Source: an uncultured Ruaniaceae bacterium (lineage in GTDB: Bacteria; Actinomycetota; Actinomycetes; Actinomycetales; Beutenbergiaceae). From it: a stretch of 9,898 bases of DNA. Below the pieces are notes generated by a model, which was not told the origin of the DNA, did no database searches, and worked only from the letters and a program-made list of their open reading frames with translations. Below are positions 1-6,293 of this stretch, one piece after another. The position numbers and the translations under genes were made by a program. The first letter of the stretch is position 1; each line of letters starts with the position of its first letter. Location: assembly GCA_947251855.1 (NCBI GenBank), contig CAMXUZ010000044.1, positions 1-9,898 of the forward strand, written 5' to 3'.

Positions 1-767
1 GCGGCGCCTCCAGCGGCGCAGCCGGGGACTTCGGCGACGCCGCCCACCCCCAGGCACTTGTCATGCTCATTCCTGTTGCAATTATGCTCATCGTCGCGAT
101 GCTCTCTCGGAACATCTTCCTCGCCGTCACCGTCGGCATCGTCCTAGGGATAATCACCGGCCTGATTTTCGGGCTCCTCACACCCGGACAGGTCATTGGC
201 GTGGTCGATGGCGAACCGAGTGGCTTCCTGTTCGACGGCGTTGTGAGCATGCTCGGAATCATCGCCCTGGTGATTTCCGTCTTTGGAATCATGGGCGTCC
301 TCCGCGGGGCAGGGGTTATGGACGCCCTCATCGACAAGCTCGTTAACAGCAAGCTCGCGTCCACCCCCCGCGGGAGCGAGGTAGCGATCGGGATCGGCTC
401 CTCGATCACGACGGTGCTCCTAGGCGGAGTCAACTCTGCGGCGATGCTCACCTTCGGGCCGGTCGCCGACGAACTCGGTGCACGCCACGAGATTCACCCG
501 TACCGGCGATCGAACGTCATGGACTGCTTCGCCCTCGGCATCCCCTCGATCGTTCCCGTCCTCAGCGCGTACCTATTCATTGGATCCCAGCTCACGACCG
601 GGTATGAAGAGAGCCCTGCGCTGTCCACCTTCGAGCTGTTCCCCGTGACGCTCTACCCGCTTGCACTTACCGTCGTCATCATCATCGCCGTGATCACTGG
701 ATGGGGGCGCGCCTTTGAGGGGCGGGCAGGTGCAGTGGTGAGAAGCCGGGAGGAGATCGCCGCCTGA
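1..767 (+). CDS. NhaC-family Na+/H+ antiporter-type secondary transporter, C-terminal part (5' end outside window)
   Basis: The reading frame is open from the left edge (first full codon at base 3) to the TGA at 765-767, so the gene begins upstream. The visible 254 residues start with a Gly/Ala/Asp-rich hydrophilic loop of about 20 residues. After it come hydrophobic helices at roughly 20-60, 80-105, 125-150 (containing GGVNSAAM), 180-205 (SIVPVLSAYLFIG) and 220-245, ending in a charged cytoplasmic tail. The layout and the polar helix with GVNSA fit the C-terminal half of NhaC-type transporters of the inner membrane, which exchange Na+ or H+ and in some members move amino acids or organic acids. 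It lies 47 bp before the DapA-like gene on the same strand, so co-transcription is likely. In this setting it could import the operon's substrate rather than balance sodium; that is inference. The Met at base 63 is internal, not the true start. Confidence 0.8.
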   Translation, partial: GASSGAAGDFGDAAHPQALVMLIPVAIMLIVAMLSRNIFLAVTVGIVLGIITGLIFGLLTPGQVIGVVDGEPSGFLFDGVVSMLGIIALVISVFGIMGVLRGAGVMDALIDKLVNSKLASTPRGSEVAIGIGSSITTVLLGGVNSAAMLTFGPVADELGARHEIHPYRRSNVMDCFALGIPSIVPVLSAYLFIGSQLTTGYEESPALSTFELFPVTLYPLALTVVIIIAVITGWGRAFEGRAGAVVRSREEIAA

Positions 768-806
768 GGGGCGCCGGGCACAGGTAGATTCGCATCGTAG
801 GAAGGT

Positions 807-811
807 AGGAG
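807..811 (+). promoter_or_regulatory. Ribosome binding site of the DapA-like gene
   Basis: AGGAG lies three bases before the ATG at 815, and a second purine run, GGAAGG at 800-805, lies nine bases before it. Together they fix the ATG at 815 as the start. No clear promoter is visible in the 47-bp gap after the transporter gene, which fits one shared transcript. Confidence 0.6.
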
Positions 812-814
812 CTT

Positions 815-1747
815 ATGGACCGCAATACAGTCACGTGGCGGGGGTACATCCCCGCAATTACCACCCCCTTCACCCGGGAGGGAAACCTTGACCTGGATTC
901 GTTCGCCGAGCAGATGCGCTGGTTGAAAGACGAGCGCATGCACGGCGTTATCCTCGCGGGCACGAGCGGTGAATGGTTCAACATGACGACCGACGAGCGA
1001 GCGCGGCTGTTCGAAGCCGGGGGGCAATTCCGAGACGAGGACTTCGTCGTCATCGGCTCCTGCAACGCCTTCGCGGCGGGAGAGGCGATCGTCCACGCCC
1101 ACGCCGCGCAGGCGGCCGGCCTAGACGGCATCCTGCTCACTCCGCCCCCGTACGTGGTACCGAACAGGCGCGAACTCGTGGCGTTCTACACCCGGGTGTC
1201 GGAGGCCACGGACATTCCCATGACGGTCTACAACTGGCCGCGGGGCTGCATCGTCGACATGGATGTGGATCTCCTCGATGAACTCGCGGACGTCGAGAAC
1301 GTGGTCGCGATCAAGAACTCCACCGGCAACTTCGCCGGCTTCCTCGAGGCGATGTACCGCCTGGAATCCAGGGTTCGGTACTTCGGCCTGCCCACGAGCG
1401 AACTCGGGGTCGACCTCGCCCTGCTCGGCCACAGCGACGGCCTCATGGGATCGGGCGGGGTACTCGGCGCTGACCAACCCGACTTCTGGCGGGCTATCGA
1501 CGCCGGTGACCGGGACCGCGCCCTGCACCTGGGGGAACGCGACCGAGTGGTCATGCAGGATTGGTTCCAACCGAACTACGGCGCGCAGTTCGGGAACCAG
1601 CAGGCGATCATGAAGACCGCCCTGCGGCTACGGGGCGTGCCGGCCGGGTTCGTGCGCGACCCCCTCCTGGAACTAACTGAGGAGGAAGTCGCCCGGGTGC
1701 GCGCGACTTTGGAGAAGCTCGGGATCGAGACCCAGCCGTTGTCATGA
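815..1747 (+). CDS. Dihydrodipicolinate synthase / N-acetylneuraminate lyase family enzyme; candidate 1-pyrroline-4-hydroxy-2-carboxylate deaminase
   Basis: The 310-residue protein has the usual length of the class I aldolase TIM barrel of the DapA superfamily. Visible family marks are GTSGEW at 49-54 (the pyruvate-carboxylate-binding GTTGE position), PPPYV near 110-114, the catalytic tyrosine in YNWP at 139-142, and the Schiff-base lysine Lys167 in the strand IKNSTGN. Members form an imine with a 2-oxo acid and catalyse aldol, dehydratase or deaminase reactions in the cytoplasm. The next three genes encode a D-amino-acid-type dehydrogenase, so the best guess is the deaminase that turns 1-pyrroline-4-hydroxy-2-carboxylate into 2-oxoglutarate semialdehyde in hydroxyproline breakdown. 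The arginine that follows YNxP by two in DHDPS (YNVPSR) is here directly after the proline (YNWPRG), so lysine biosynthesis is unlikely. The stop overlaps the next start by four bases (ATGA). The family is secure; the substrate is inferred. Confidence 0.85.
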   Translation: MDRNTVTWRGYIPAITTPFTREGNLDLDSFAEQMRWLKDERMHGVILAGTSGEWFNMTTDERARLFEAGGQFRDEDFVVIGSCNAFAAGEAIVHAHAAQAAGLDGILLTPPPYVVPNRRELVAFYTRVSEATDIPMTVYNWPRGCIVDMDVDLLDELADVENVVAIKNSTGNFAGFLEAMYRLESRVRYFGLPTSELGVDLALLGHSDGLMGSGGVLGADQPDFWRAIDAGDRDRALHLGERDRVVMQDWFQPNYGAQFGNQQAIMKTALRLRGVPAGFVRDPLLELTEEEVARVRATLEKLGIETQPLS

Positions 1748-2925
1748 GTACAGACGTCGCTGCGGTGGTGATCGGTGGCGGCCTGCTCGGGTGCGCCACC
1801 GCCTGGATGATCGCGCGTGAAGGTGGGGCGGTTCTCCTCGCCGAGCGCGACCAGATCAACCAACACGCGTCGGGGCAGAACGCGGGAAGTCTGCACTTCC
1901 AACTCGAATACCGCATGATGGAACATGGGATCGAGGCGGCACGCAAAGCCGCTGAGGCGATGCCACTGCACCTAGAAGCAGCGGAGCTTTGGCGGCGCCT
2001 ACCCGAAGCAACCGGGGAGGACATCACCGTCGTCCAAACCGGCGGATTGATGCTTGCCGAGACCCCAGAGCAGGTGCGGATCCTCGAGCAGAAGACCGAG
2101 ATCGAACAGTCGTGGGGTCTGGAGATCTCCATGCTCGACCAGGGTGAGGTTCGTGATCTCGCACCGTACTTGGCCGACTCCGTGCTCGCCGCCGCGTACT
2201 GCCCCATCGAAGGCAAGGCCGATACTCGCACCGCAGGGCCTGCGCTTGCGCGGGCAGCAGCGCGCTCGGGTGCCGAGATCGCGACGAGGTGCGAGGTGGT
2301 TGCCCTAGACCGCAGCGGGAGCCGTTGGAATCTCAAGCTGCGCCAGGACGGCGTCGAGCGGCGGATCAACGCTGAGGCGGTCATCATCGCAGCAGGGGTG
2401 TGGACGACCGCGGTGGGGGAGCTCGCGGGGGTGGACCTACCGACGATCCCACTTGCTCTGATGATGACGGCCTCCTTGCGTGTGCCGACGTTCATCGGCC
2501 ACCTCGTCCAGCACGCGGGCGCGAGGCTGTCTTTGAAACAGTCACTCGAGGGGAACGTGCTCATCGGCGGGGGCTGGCCGGCCAAGCTTCCACTGCGCTT
2601 CGATGGCAGCCCGGATCTGAGCACGCGCCCCGACCTTCTGGGATCCTCGCTCGCGGGCAACGCAGATGCCGCGATGAGGGTGGTCCCGGAACTACGAGAA
2701 ATCCCGGCGCTGCGAAGTTGGGTGGGCACGACCACGGTGACCCCGGACCAGCTTCCCCTTGTCGGGCCCGTGCCGCAGGCACCGGGGCTATTCGTTGCCA
2801 CTGGCGGATCAGCTTTTACTCTCGGCCCCAGTTTCGCCCAGGTGCTCGCCGACCTCGTCGCGGGGCGCCCGCCGCAGACCGACCTGGCAAGTTTCGACCC
2901 ACTGCGATATGGAGGGCAGAACTAA
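1744..2925 (+). CDS. FAD-dependent oxidoreductase, DAO family; beta (HcnC/OoxB/LhpB-like) subunit of a D-amino-acid/opine dehydrogenase
   Basis: The 393-residue flavoprotein starts with a Rossmann strand and the FAD fingerprint G11-G-G13-L-L-G16, followed by the acidic residue E34 that normally holds the adenosine ribose. The segment HASGQNAGSLHF at 41-52 is the FAD-contacting SGxNAG motif of glycine oxidase, sarcosine oxidase beta and hydroxyproline or opine dehydrogenase subunits. The C-terminus has PLVGPVPQAPGLFVATGGSAF, the closing FAD motif of the DAO family. Such subunits oxidise the C-N bond of a D- or N-substituted amino acid to an imine and pass electrons to partner flavin and iron-sulfur subunits. 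Both partners follow directly, with a one-base TAATG overlap. No membrane helix or signal peptide is seen. D-hydroxyproline dehydrogenase is favoured because a DapA-like gene precedes it, but octopine/nopaline-type or other substrates cannot be excluded. Confidence 0.85.
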   Translation: MSTDVAAVVIGGGLLGCATAWMIAREGGAVLLAERDQINQHASGQNAGSLHFQLEYRMMEHGIEAARKAAEAMPLHLEAAELWRRLPEATGEDITVVQTGGLMLAETPEQVRILEQKTEIEQSWGLEISMLDQGEVRDLAPYLADSVLAAAYCPIEGKADTRTAGPALARAAARSGAEIATRCEVVALDRSGSRWNLKLRQDGVERRINAEAVIIAAGVWTTAVGELAGVDLPTIPLALMMTASLRVPTFIGHLVQHAGARLSLKQSLEGNVLIGGGWPAKLPLRFDGSPDLSTRPDLLGSSLAGNADAAMRVVPELREIPALRSWVGTTTVTPDQLPLVGPVPQAPGLFVATGGSAFTLGPSFAQVLADLVAGRPPQTDLASFDPLRYGGQN

Positions 2926-3206
2926 TGCATGCCTCACGCCTGCCGGCGCGGCGCGGAGAGCCGCTGACCATTGCCTTCGAGGGCGAAGAGATCACCGCAT
3001 ACGAGGGGGAGACCCTCGCCAGCGCGCTGCTAGCTGCCGGCGTTGACGCCTTCCACGTCACCAGGGAAGGGAACCCGCGCCTACCGCTGTGCAACATGGG
3101 AACCTGCTTCGATTGCGCGGTGACCGTCGATGGCCGCCGCCTGGTCCGTGCCTGCCTCACAGACGCAGAGCCGGGCATGACCGTAGAGAAGCACAGGTCG
3201 CAGTGA
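2925..3206 (+). CDS. Small [2Fe-2S] ferredoxin-like subunit (HcnA-like, gamma) of the dehydrogenase
   Basis: The ATG at 2925 overlaps the upstream TAA by one base and gives a 93-residue protein; longer readings of this frame run into the previous gene. The chain has the beta-grasp pattern of plant-type ferredoxins, with ITAYEGETLASALLAAG at 23-39. The cluster ligands are Cys56, Cys61 and Cys64 (LCNMGTCFDC) and Cys77 (VRAC). This is the usual arrangement of the small iron-sulfur subunit in hydrogen-cyanide synthase (HcnA), opine oxidase and D-hydroxyproline dehydrogenase complexes, where it relays electrons between flavins or to the respiratory chain. It is a free-standing gene here; in some relatives this domain is fused to the flavoprotein. 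The stop TGA shares its A with the next ATG, which suggests translational coupling and equal subunit amounts. Confidence 0.88.
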   Translation: MHASRLPARRGEPLTIAFEGEEITAYEGETLASALLAAGVDAFHVTREGNPRLPLCNMGTCFDCAVTVDGRRLVRACLTDAEPGMTVEKHRSQ

Positions 3207-4672
3207 TGGTTGACGTTGTCATTGTGGGTGCAGGCCCGGCGGGCATGGCCGCCGCCCTCGCCGTCGCCGACGAGGGGTTCGACGTCATCGTCGTTGATGA
3301 ACAGGCCCGCGCAGGTGGCCAGATCTTCAGGCGCCCGCCGGCGGCCTTCGACGCCGGGCAGCCCGATTACGCTCCGTATCGGTGGGCGGCTGGGCTCATC
3401 GAACGATTTGAGAATCACCCGCGGATCTTCACCCGGTTCCGCAGCACTGCCTTCGGGATCCTCAAGGAAACGGACAACCCCTCTGGCGAGACACGCCTGG
3501 CGGTAGCACTCGACACTCCAGCGGGAGGTGAGCGGGTTGAGGCGAAGCGGATTCTTCTCGCCACCGGCGCGTATGACCTGCCCGTCGCGTTCCCCGGGTG
3601 GACGAAACCCGGCGTGATGATGGTGGGCGCTGCCCAATCTCTCCTCAAGAGTCAGAAGGTGCTCGCCGGGCAGAAGATCGTGCTCACCGGGTCGCACCCC
3701 CTCCTCCTAATCGCGGCGAAGCAACTCGTTGACGCGGGCGCGCGCGTGCAGGAGATCGCCCTCGCCCGCGGAATCCCCAGCGTTCTCGAGCTCGCCAAAA
3801 GCTTGCCGGCGGCACCGGGAAACCTCTCCGTATTCGGCGAGGCCATACGTGCGCTTGCGACGCTTGCCAGAGCGCGGGTGAAGATTTCGACGCGCACCCT
3901 TGTGACCGAGGCTAGCGGCGATACAGCGGTGGCTAGCGTGCGGCTCGCCCGGGTCGACCGGGGCTGGAAACCCATTGGGACTGAACGGGAGATTCCGGCG
4001 GATCTGCTCCTCGTCGGGTACGGATTCTCGCCGTCGACTGAACTCGCCCGCCAGGCGCGCTGTGACCTTGAATGGGACGCGAAGAAGGGAGGATGGATTG
4101 TCGCCCACGACGAGCGTTCCGAGACGAACGTGCCGGGCATCTACGTTGCCGGGGAACCCACTGGGATCGCGGGAGCCGAGCGCTCACGCGCGGGCGGGGA
4201 ACTAGCGGGCCTGCACATCGCGGAGTCCTTGGGCGCGGCCGGTGATTCACTCGAAACCAAGACCGCCGCAGCAGCCCGCAGGATGGCCGGGGCTGAACGG
4301 TTCTCCCGGGTGGTGCAGGACATGTTCGAACCGCAGCGGATGGCACTTGCCGAACTTGCACAGCCCGCGGGAACAATCGTATGTCGTTGCGAATTGGTGA
4401 CCTCGGGCGAAATCGACGAGATTCTTAAGGCGAATCCGTTCATCTCAGCTGCCAACGCCGTGAAACTGGAGTGCCGTAGCGGAATGGGCCCATGCCAAGG
4501 CCGGTACTGTGAAGGGACCGTCGCCGCCCAGGTTGCCCGCGCCCGCGAAATCTCGATCGAGCAGGCGGGTCACTTTACCGCGCATTTGCCGGTCAAGCCC
4601 GTCACCCTGAGTCGCTACAGCGCGCTGGATGAGAACGCGGTTACGCCCCCGGAGGGATGCTCCCCAAGCTAA
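3206..4672 (+). CDS. FAD/NAD(P)-type flavoprotein with C-terminal Cys cluster; alpha (HcnB/OoxA-like) subunit of the dehydrogenase
   Basis: The start is set at the ATG overlapping the previous TGA (a GTG one codon earlier is possible), because the FAD Rossmann strand begins at once: VDVVIVGAGPAGMAAA at 2-17. This gives 488 residues; a longer open frame back to 3089 only reads through the iron-sulfur gene. A second dinucleotide domain with TGSHPLLL lies near residues 160-170, and the ATG-type FAD motif GIYVAGEPTGIAG lies near 310-322. The C-terminus carries a BFD-like [2Fe-2S] module with C393-R-C395 and then C423-RSGMG-P-C430-QGRY-C435. This is the known layout of HcnB, opine oxidase subunit A and D-hydroxyproline dehydrogenase alpha subunits. 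It probably takes electrons from the DAO-type subunit and passes them to the electron transport chain. It is the last gene of the operon; the next gene is convergent. Confidence 0.87.
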   Translation: MVDVVIVGAGPAGMAAALAVADEGFDVIVVDEQARAGGQIFRRPPAAFDAGQPDYAPYRWAAGLIERFENHPRIFTRFRSTAFGILKETDNPSGETRLAVALDTPAGGERVEAKRILLATGAYDLPVAFPGWTKPGVMMVGAAQSLLKSQKVLAGQKIVLTGSHPLLLIAAKQLVDAGARVQEIALARGIPSVLELAKSLPAAPGNLSVFGEAIRALATLARARVKISTRTLVTEASGDTAVASVRLARVDRGWKPIGTEREIPADLLLVGYGFSPSTELARQARCDLEWDAKKGGWIVAHDERSETNVPGIYVAGEPTGIAGAERSRAGGELAGLHIAESLGAAGDSLETKTAAAARRMAGAERFSRVVQDMFEPQRMALAELAQPAGTIVCRCELVTSGEIDEILKANPFISAANAVKLECRSGMGPCQGRYCEGTVAAQVARAREISIEQAGHFTAHLPVKPVTLSRYSALDENAVTPPEGCSPS

Positions 4673-4686
4673 CACCTTGAGTGGTA

Positions 4687-4723
4687 GGTCACCGTCAGGG
4701 CTTGCCCCGGGGGAGCGGTTACC
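4687..4723. terminator. Possible bidirectional terminator between convergent genes
   Basis: GGTCACCG at 4687-4694 can pair with CGGTTACC at 4716-4723 (one mismatch), enclosing a small GGGC/GCCC hairpin at 4698-4707. It lies just after the operon's last stop and overlaps the stop codon of the opposing SGNH gene. No T-tract is present on either strand, so it is only a candidate. Confidence 0.3.
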
Positions 4724-5360
4724 GCGCGAGCTCGTCAATAGCGGCGGCGATGCTCTCTCCAAGACGCTTCGCACCGGCAGCGGTGGGATGCACGCCGTCG
4801 CTCGCCATCCCCGGAGCGAACTTATTCGCGTTGGTGCGCACAGATGTGCCCGCGTCGACCCAGTGCCAGCCCCGCTGGCTCGCGTGCTCGCGGAGCGAAG
4901 CATTAAAACGCGCAGCGTTCTCAGGAGCATGATCGATGGGAGGGATCCCGGCGATGATCACTTCGCTCGCCCCGTCGATGGCGACGATCTGCGCAATGTT
5001 CTCGGCGGCTTCGGTGAACGGCGTACCAAGGGCAACGTCGTTGGTGCCCGCCATGACAACGAGAACGTCTGCGCCAACGCAGTCAACATTTTGAGCCATC
5101 TCCCCGGTCGTTGCACCCCAGGCGGCCCATCCTCCTACTAACGTTACGTCGTCATCGACGACATAGGTCACCCACGACTCCGCCCCGAGCTCCCCGGCGG
5201 AAAAATCCGGGCTATCGGCGGCCGTAATCGAATCTCCCACGGCAACCAAGCCCACAGCCTCAGGATGCGTGCTGGAAGGTGGCTCGACGGGGTCGGGTTT
5301 TGTGCACGCGGCCATCCCGAGGATGATCAGCGCACCAGCGACGGCGCGGAGGAGGATCAT
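4719..5360 (-). CDS. Secreted SGNH/GDSL-type hydrolase lipoprotein
   Basis: The protein shows all four SGNH blocks in order. Numbered from the longer GTG start at 5399, they are GDSIT with nucleophile Ser57, an oxyanion glycine near Gly95 (WGATTG), GTND with Asn120, and DGVHP with Asp201 and His204. Members are esterases or lipases acting on acyl esters of lipids, sugars or cell-wall polymers; the substrate cannot be read from the sequence. The N-terminus is a lipoprotein signal, MILLRAVAGALIILGMAAC, followed by a Pro/Ser/Thr-rich linker, so the enzyme should be anchored outside the membrane. I chose the ATG at 5360 (213 residues) because it gives a signal of normal length; the GTG at 5399 adds 13 residues and also has only a weak ribosome site. 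The compact size is typical of single-domain SGNH esterases. It shares strand with the membrane-protein gene upstream, 111 bp away. Confidence 0.82.
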   Translation of the reverse strand: MILLRAVAGALIILGMAACTKPDPVEPPSSTHPEAVGLVAVGDSITAADSPDFSAGELGAESWVTYVVDDDVTLVGGWAAWGATTGEMAQNVDCVGADVLVVMAGTNDVALGTPFTEAAENIAQIVAIDGASEVIIAGIPPIDHAPENAARFNASLREHASQRGWHWVDAGTSVRTNANKFAPGMASDGVHPTAAGAKRLGESIAAAIDELAR

Positions 5361-5413
5361 TTCCCGCGGCGGCGCTGAGCGCCGTGGGATGGGGAGCACA
5401 ACGGGTCCATGCC

Positions 5414-5443
5414 CTCACCATAATTCCGAAAGGCTCGGGTGAG
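5414..5443. repeat. Imperfect inverted repeat in the SGNH upstream region
   Basis: CTCACC at 5414-5419 is the exact reverse complement of GGTGAG at 5438-5443, with an 18-base gap that itself holds CCGA/TCGG on the minus strand. It lies between the membrane-protein gene and the SGNH gene. It could be a weak terminator for the former or a regulator site for the latter; on the minus strand the AT-rich AATTAT (5420-5425) could serve as a -10 element, but no matching -35 is evident. Confidence 0.25.
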
Positions 5444-5471
5444 CGTTGGAAGATGCGTTACTCATTGGAGA

Positions 5472-6167
5472 CTAGGCGGCGGCGGGGCGCCCGCTATCGC
5501 CGTCGGTGAAGAAACGTTCGGGGCTGCTCGATGCCCGTGCCCCAGATGCCAACCACGCCGCAACTGCTGCGGCGTTGCGAGCCGTGAGTTCGTCGAGGAT
5601 GCGTTGCCGCTGCATCACGATGTTCGCCCGCTCGGAAGCCGTGCGGGCGCTCTCTAAATCCCAAAAGCTGTGACGCCACTGATAGCAGAGTTCGATATCC
5701 GTAAGTTCCTTGAGTGGCTGTTCGACCGCGGGCGGCGCCCCCTCGTTGGAGTCGGTCTCCTCCTGCGCCTCCTCACGGCTCTGTTTCGACAGGAACGCGG
5801 CCGCACGCCGCCACCACGCGCCGGCGGGAGGGGAGGTGGCGATCATCAGGCTCAACAGGAGGAGCCAGAAGGCGCCGGAGACTTTTGCGAGCATCATCAG
5901 CGCGAAGAGCGCCACGATCGCGAACGCGTCGATGCGGATGATACGAAGGGTCTTGGTGCGATCTGGTTCTTCCGGCTGCGTGCTTCGCTTCCCGCGGACC
6001 CCGATGAGGACCAACGTGGCCAAGAACGCTACCGCGAGCGAGACATACAGCGTGGCGAGGGCGCCCCAGGTGATGAACGCGAATCCGAACGCCGGCAGGC
6101 ACAGGCACGTCCACCAATTCAGCCACGTGAACCAGCATCCAGATCGTTGGGGCGTATTACGTGCCAT
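5472..6167 (-). CDS. Uncharacterised four-helix membrane protein with soluble helical C-terminal region
   Basis: I do not recognise a named family. The ATG at 6167 is preferred because GGAAGAG lies about seven bases before it; an ATG at 6182 would add five residues but lacks an SD motif. Numbered from 6167 (231 residues), the N-terminus is Trp- and Cys-rich (CWFTWLNWWTCLCLP at 11-25). Hydrophobic segments lie near 16-34, 36-56, 79-95 and 97-111, separated by a charged loop (58-78), which fits two hairpins with both ends in the cytoplasm. An acidic linker rich in Glu and Gln (about 124-155) leads to a helical region (156-205) with YQWRHSFWDLESART and AAWLASGARASSSPERFF, which looks like a conserved module rather than random tail. 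Nothing indicates an enzyme. It reads toward the SGNH gene on the same strand, so the two could share a transcript. Confidence 0.6.
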   Translation of the reverse strand: MARNTPQRSGCWFTWLNWWTCLCLPAFGFAFITWGALATLYVSLAVAFLATLVLIGVRGKRSTQPEEPDRTKTLRIIRIDAFAIVALFALMMLAKVSGAFWLLLLSLMIATSPPAGAWWRRAAAFLSKQSREEAQEETDSNEGAPPAVEQPLKELTDIELCYQWRHSFWDLESARTASERANIVMQRQRILDELTARNAAAVAAWLASGARASSSPERFFTDGDSGRPAAA

Positions 6168-6293
6168 CGTCAACTCTTCCATCGGAGCCGGTAGGTCCAG
6201 GTTCCCTTGAAGATATTTCTGACAAGCGCTGTTGGGTAGGCCCTTGACAGGCCGGGGATAGAGGCGCGATGGACGAGATGACGAGTTCTGGAA

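Noticed and set aside
1608..2801. 397-codon open frame on the minus strand
   Set aside because: It lies fully opposite the clear FAD subunit gene and the end of the DapA-like gene. Its translation is Arg/Ser/Pro/Ala-rich without any family motif, as expected for the antisense of GC-rich coding DNA.
3089..3205. 39-codon N-terminal extension of the alpha-subunit flavoprotein
   Set aside because: It reads through the iron-sulfur gene out of frame. The Rossmann strand begins right after the ATG at 3206, which has the typical TGATG coupling.
2400..3206. 268-codon reading of the iron-sulfur gene frame
   Set aside because: Only the last 93 codons make the ferredoxin-like protein. The part before 2925 overlaps the FAD gene and reads as low-complexity Arg/Gly/Pro sequence.
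2816..3697. 293-codon open frame on the minus strand
   Set aside because: It is antisense to three overlapping genes with strong cofactor motifs and has no ribosome site or recognisable domain.
5670..6210. Plus-strand frames opposite the membrane protein
   Set aside because: They are highly charged Arg/Glu-rich translations without hydrophobic or domain pattern, and the minus-strand reading has convincing membrane segments and a ribosome site.
6244..6249. Perfect TTGACA hexamer on the plus strand
   Set aside because: No suitable -10 hexamer lies 16-18 bases downstream, and no plus-strand gene follows before the regulator. It probably occurs by chance, within a short GGCC/GGCC palindrome (6239-6253).
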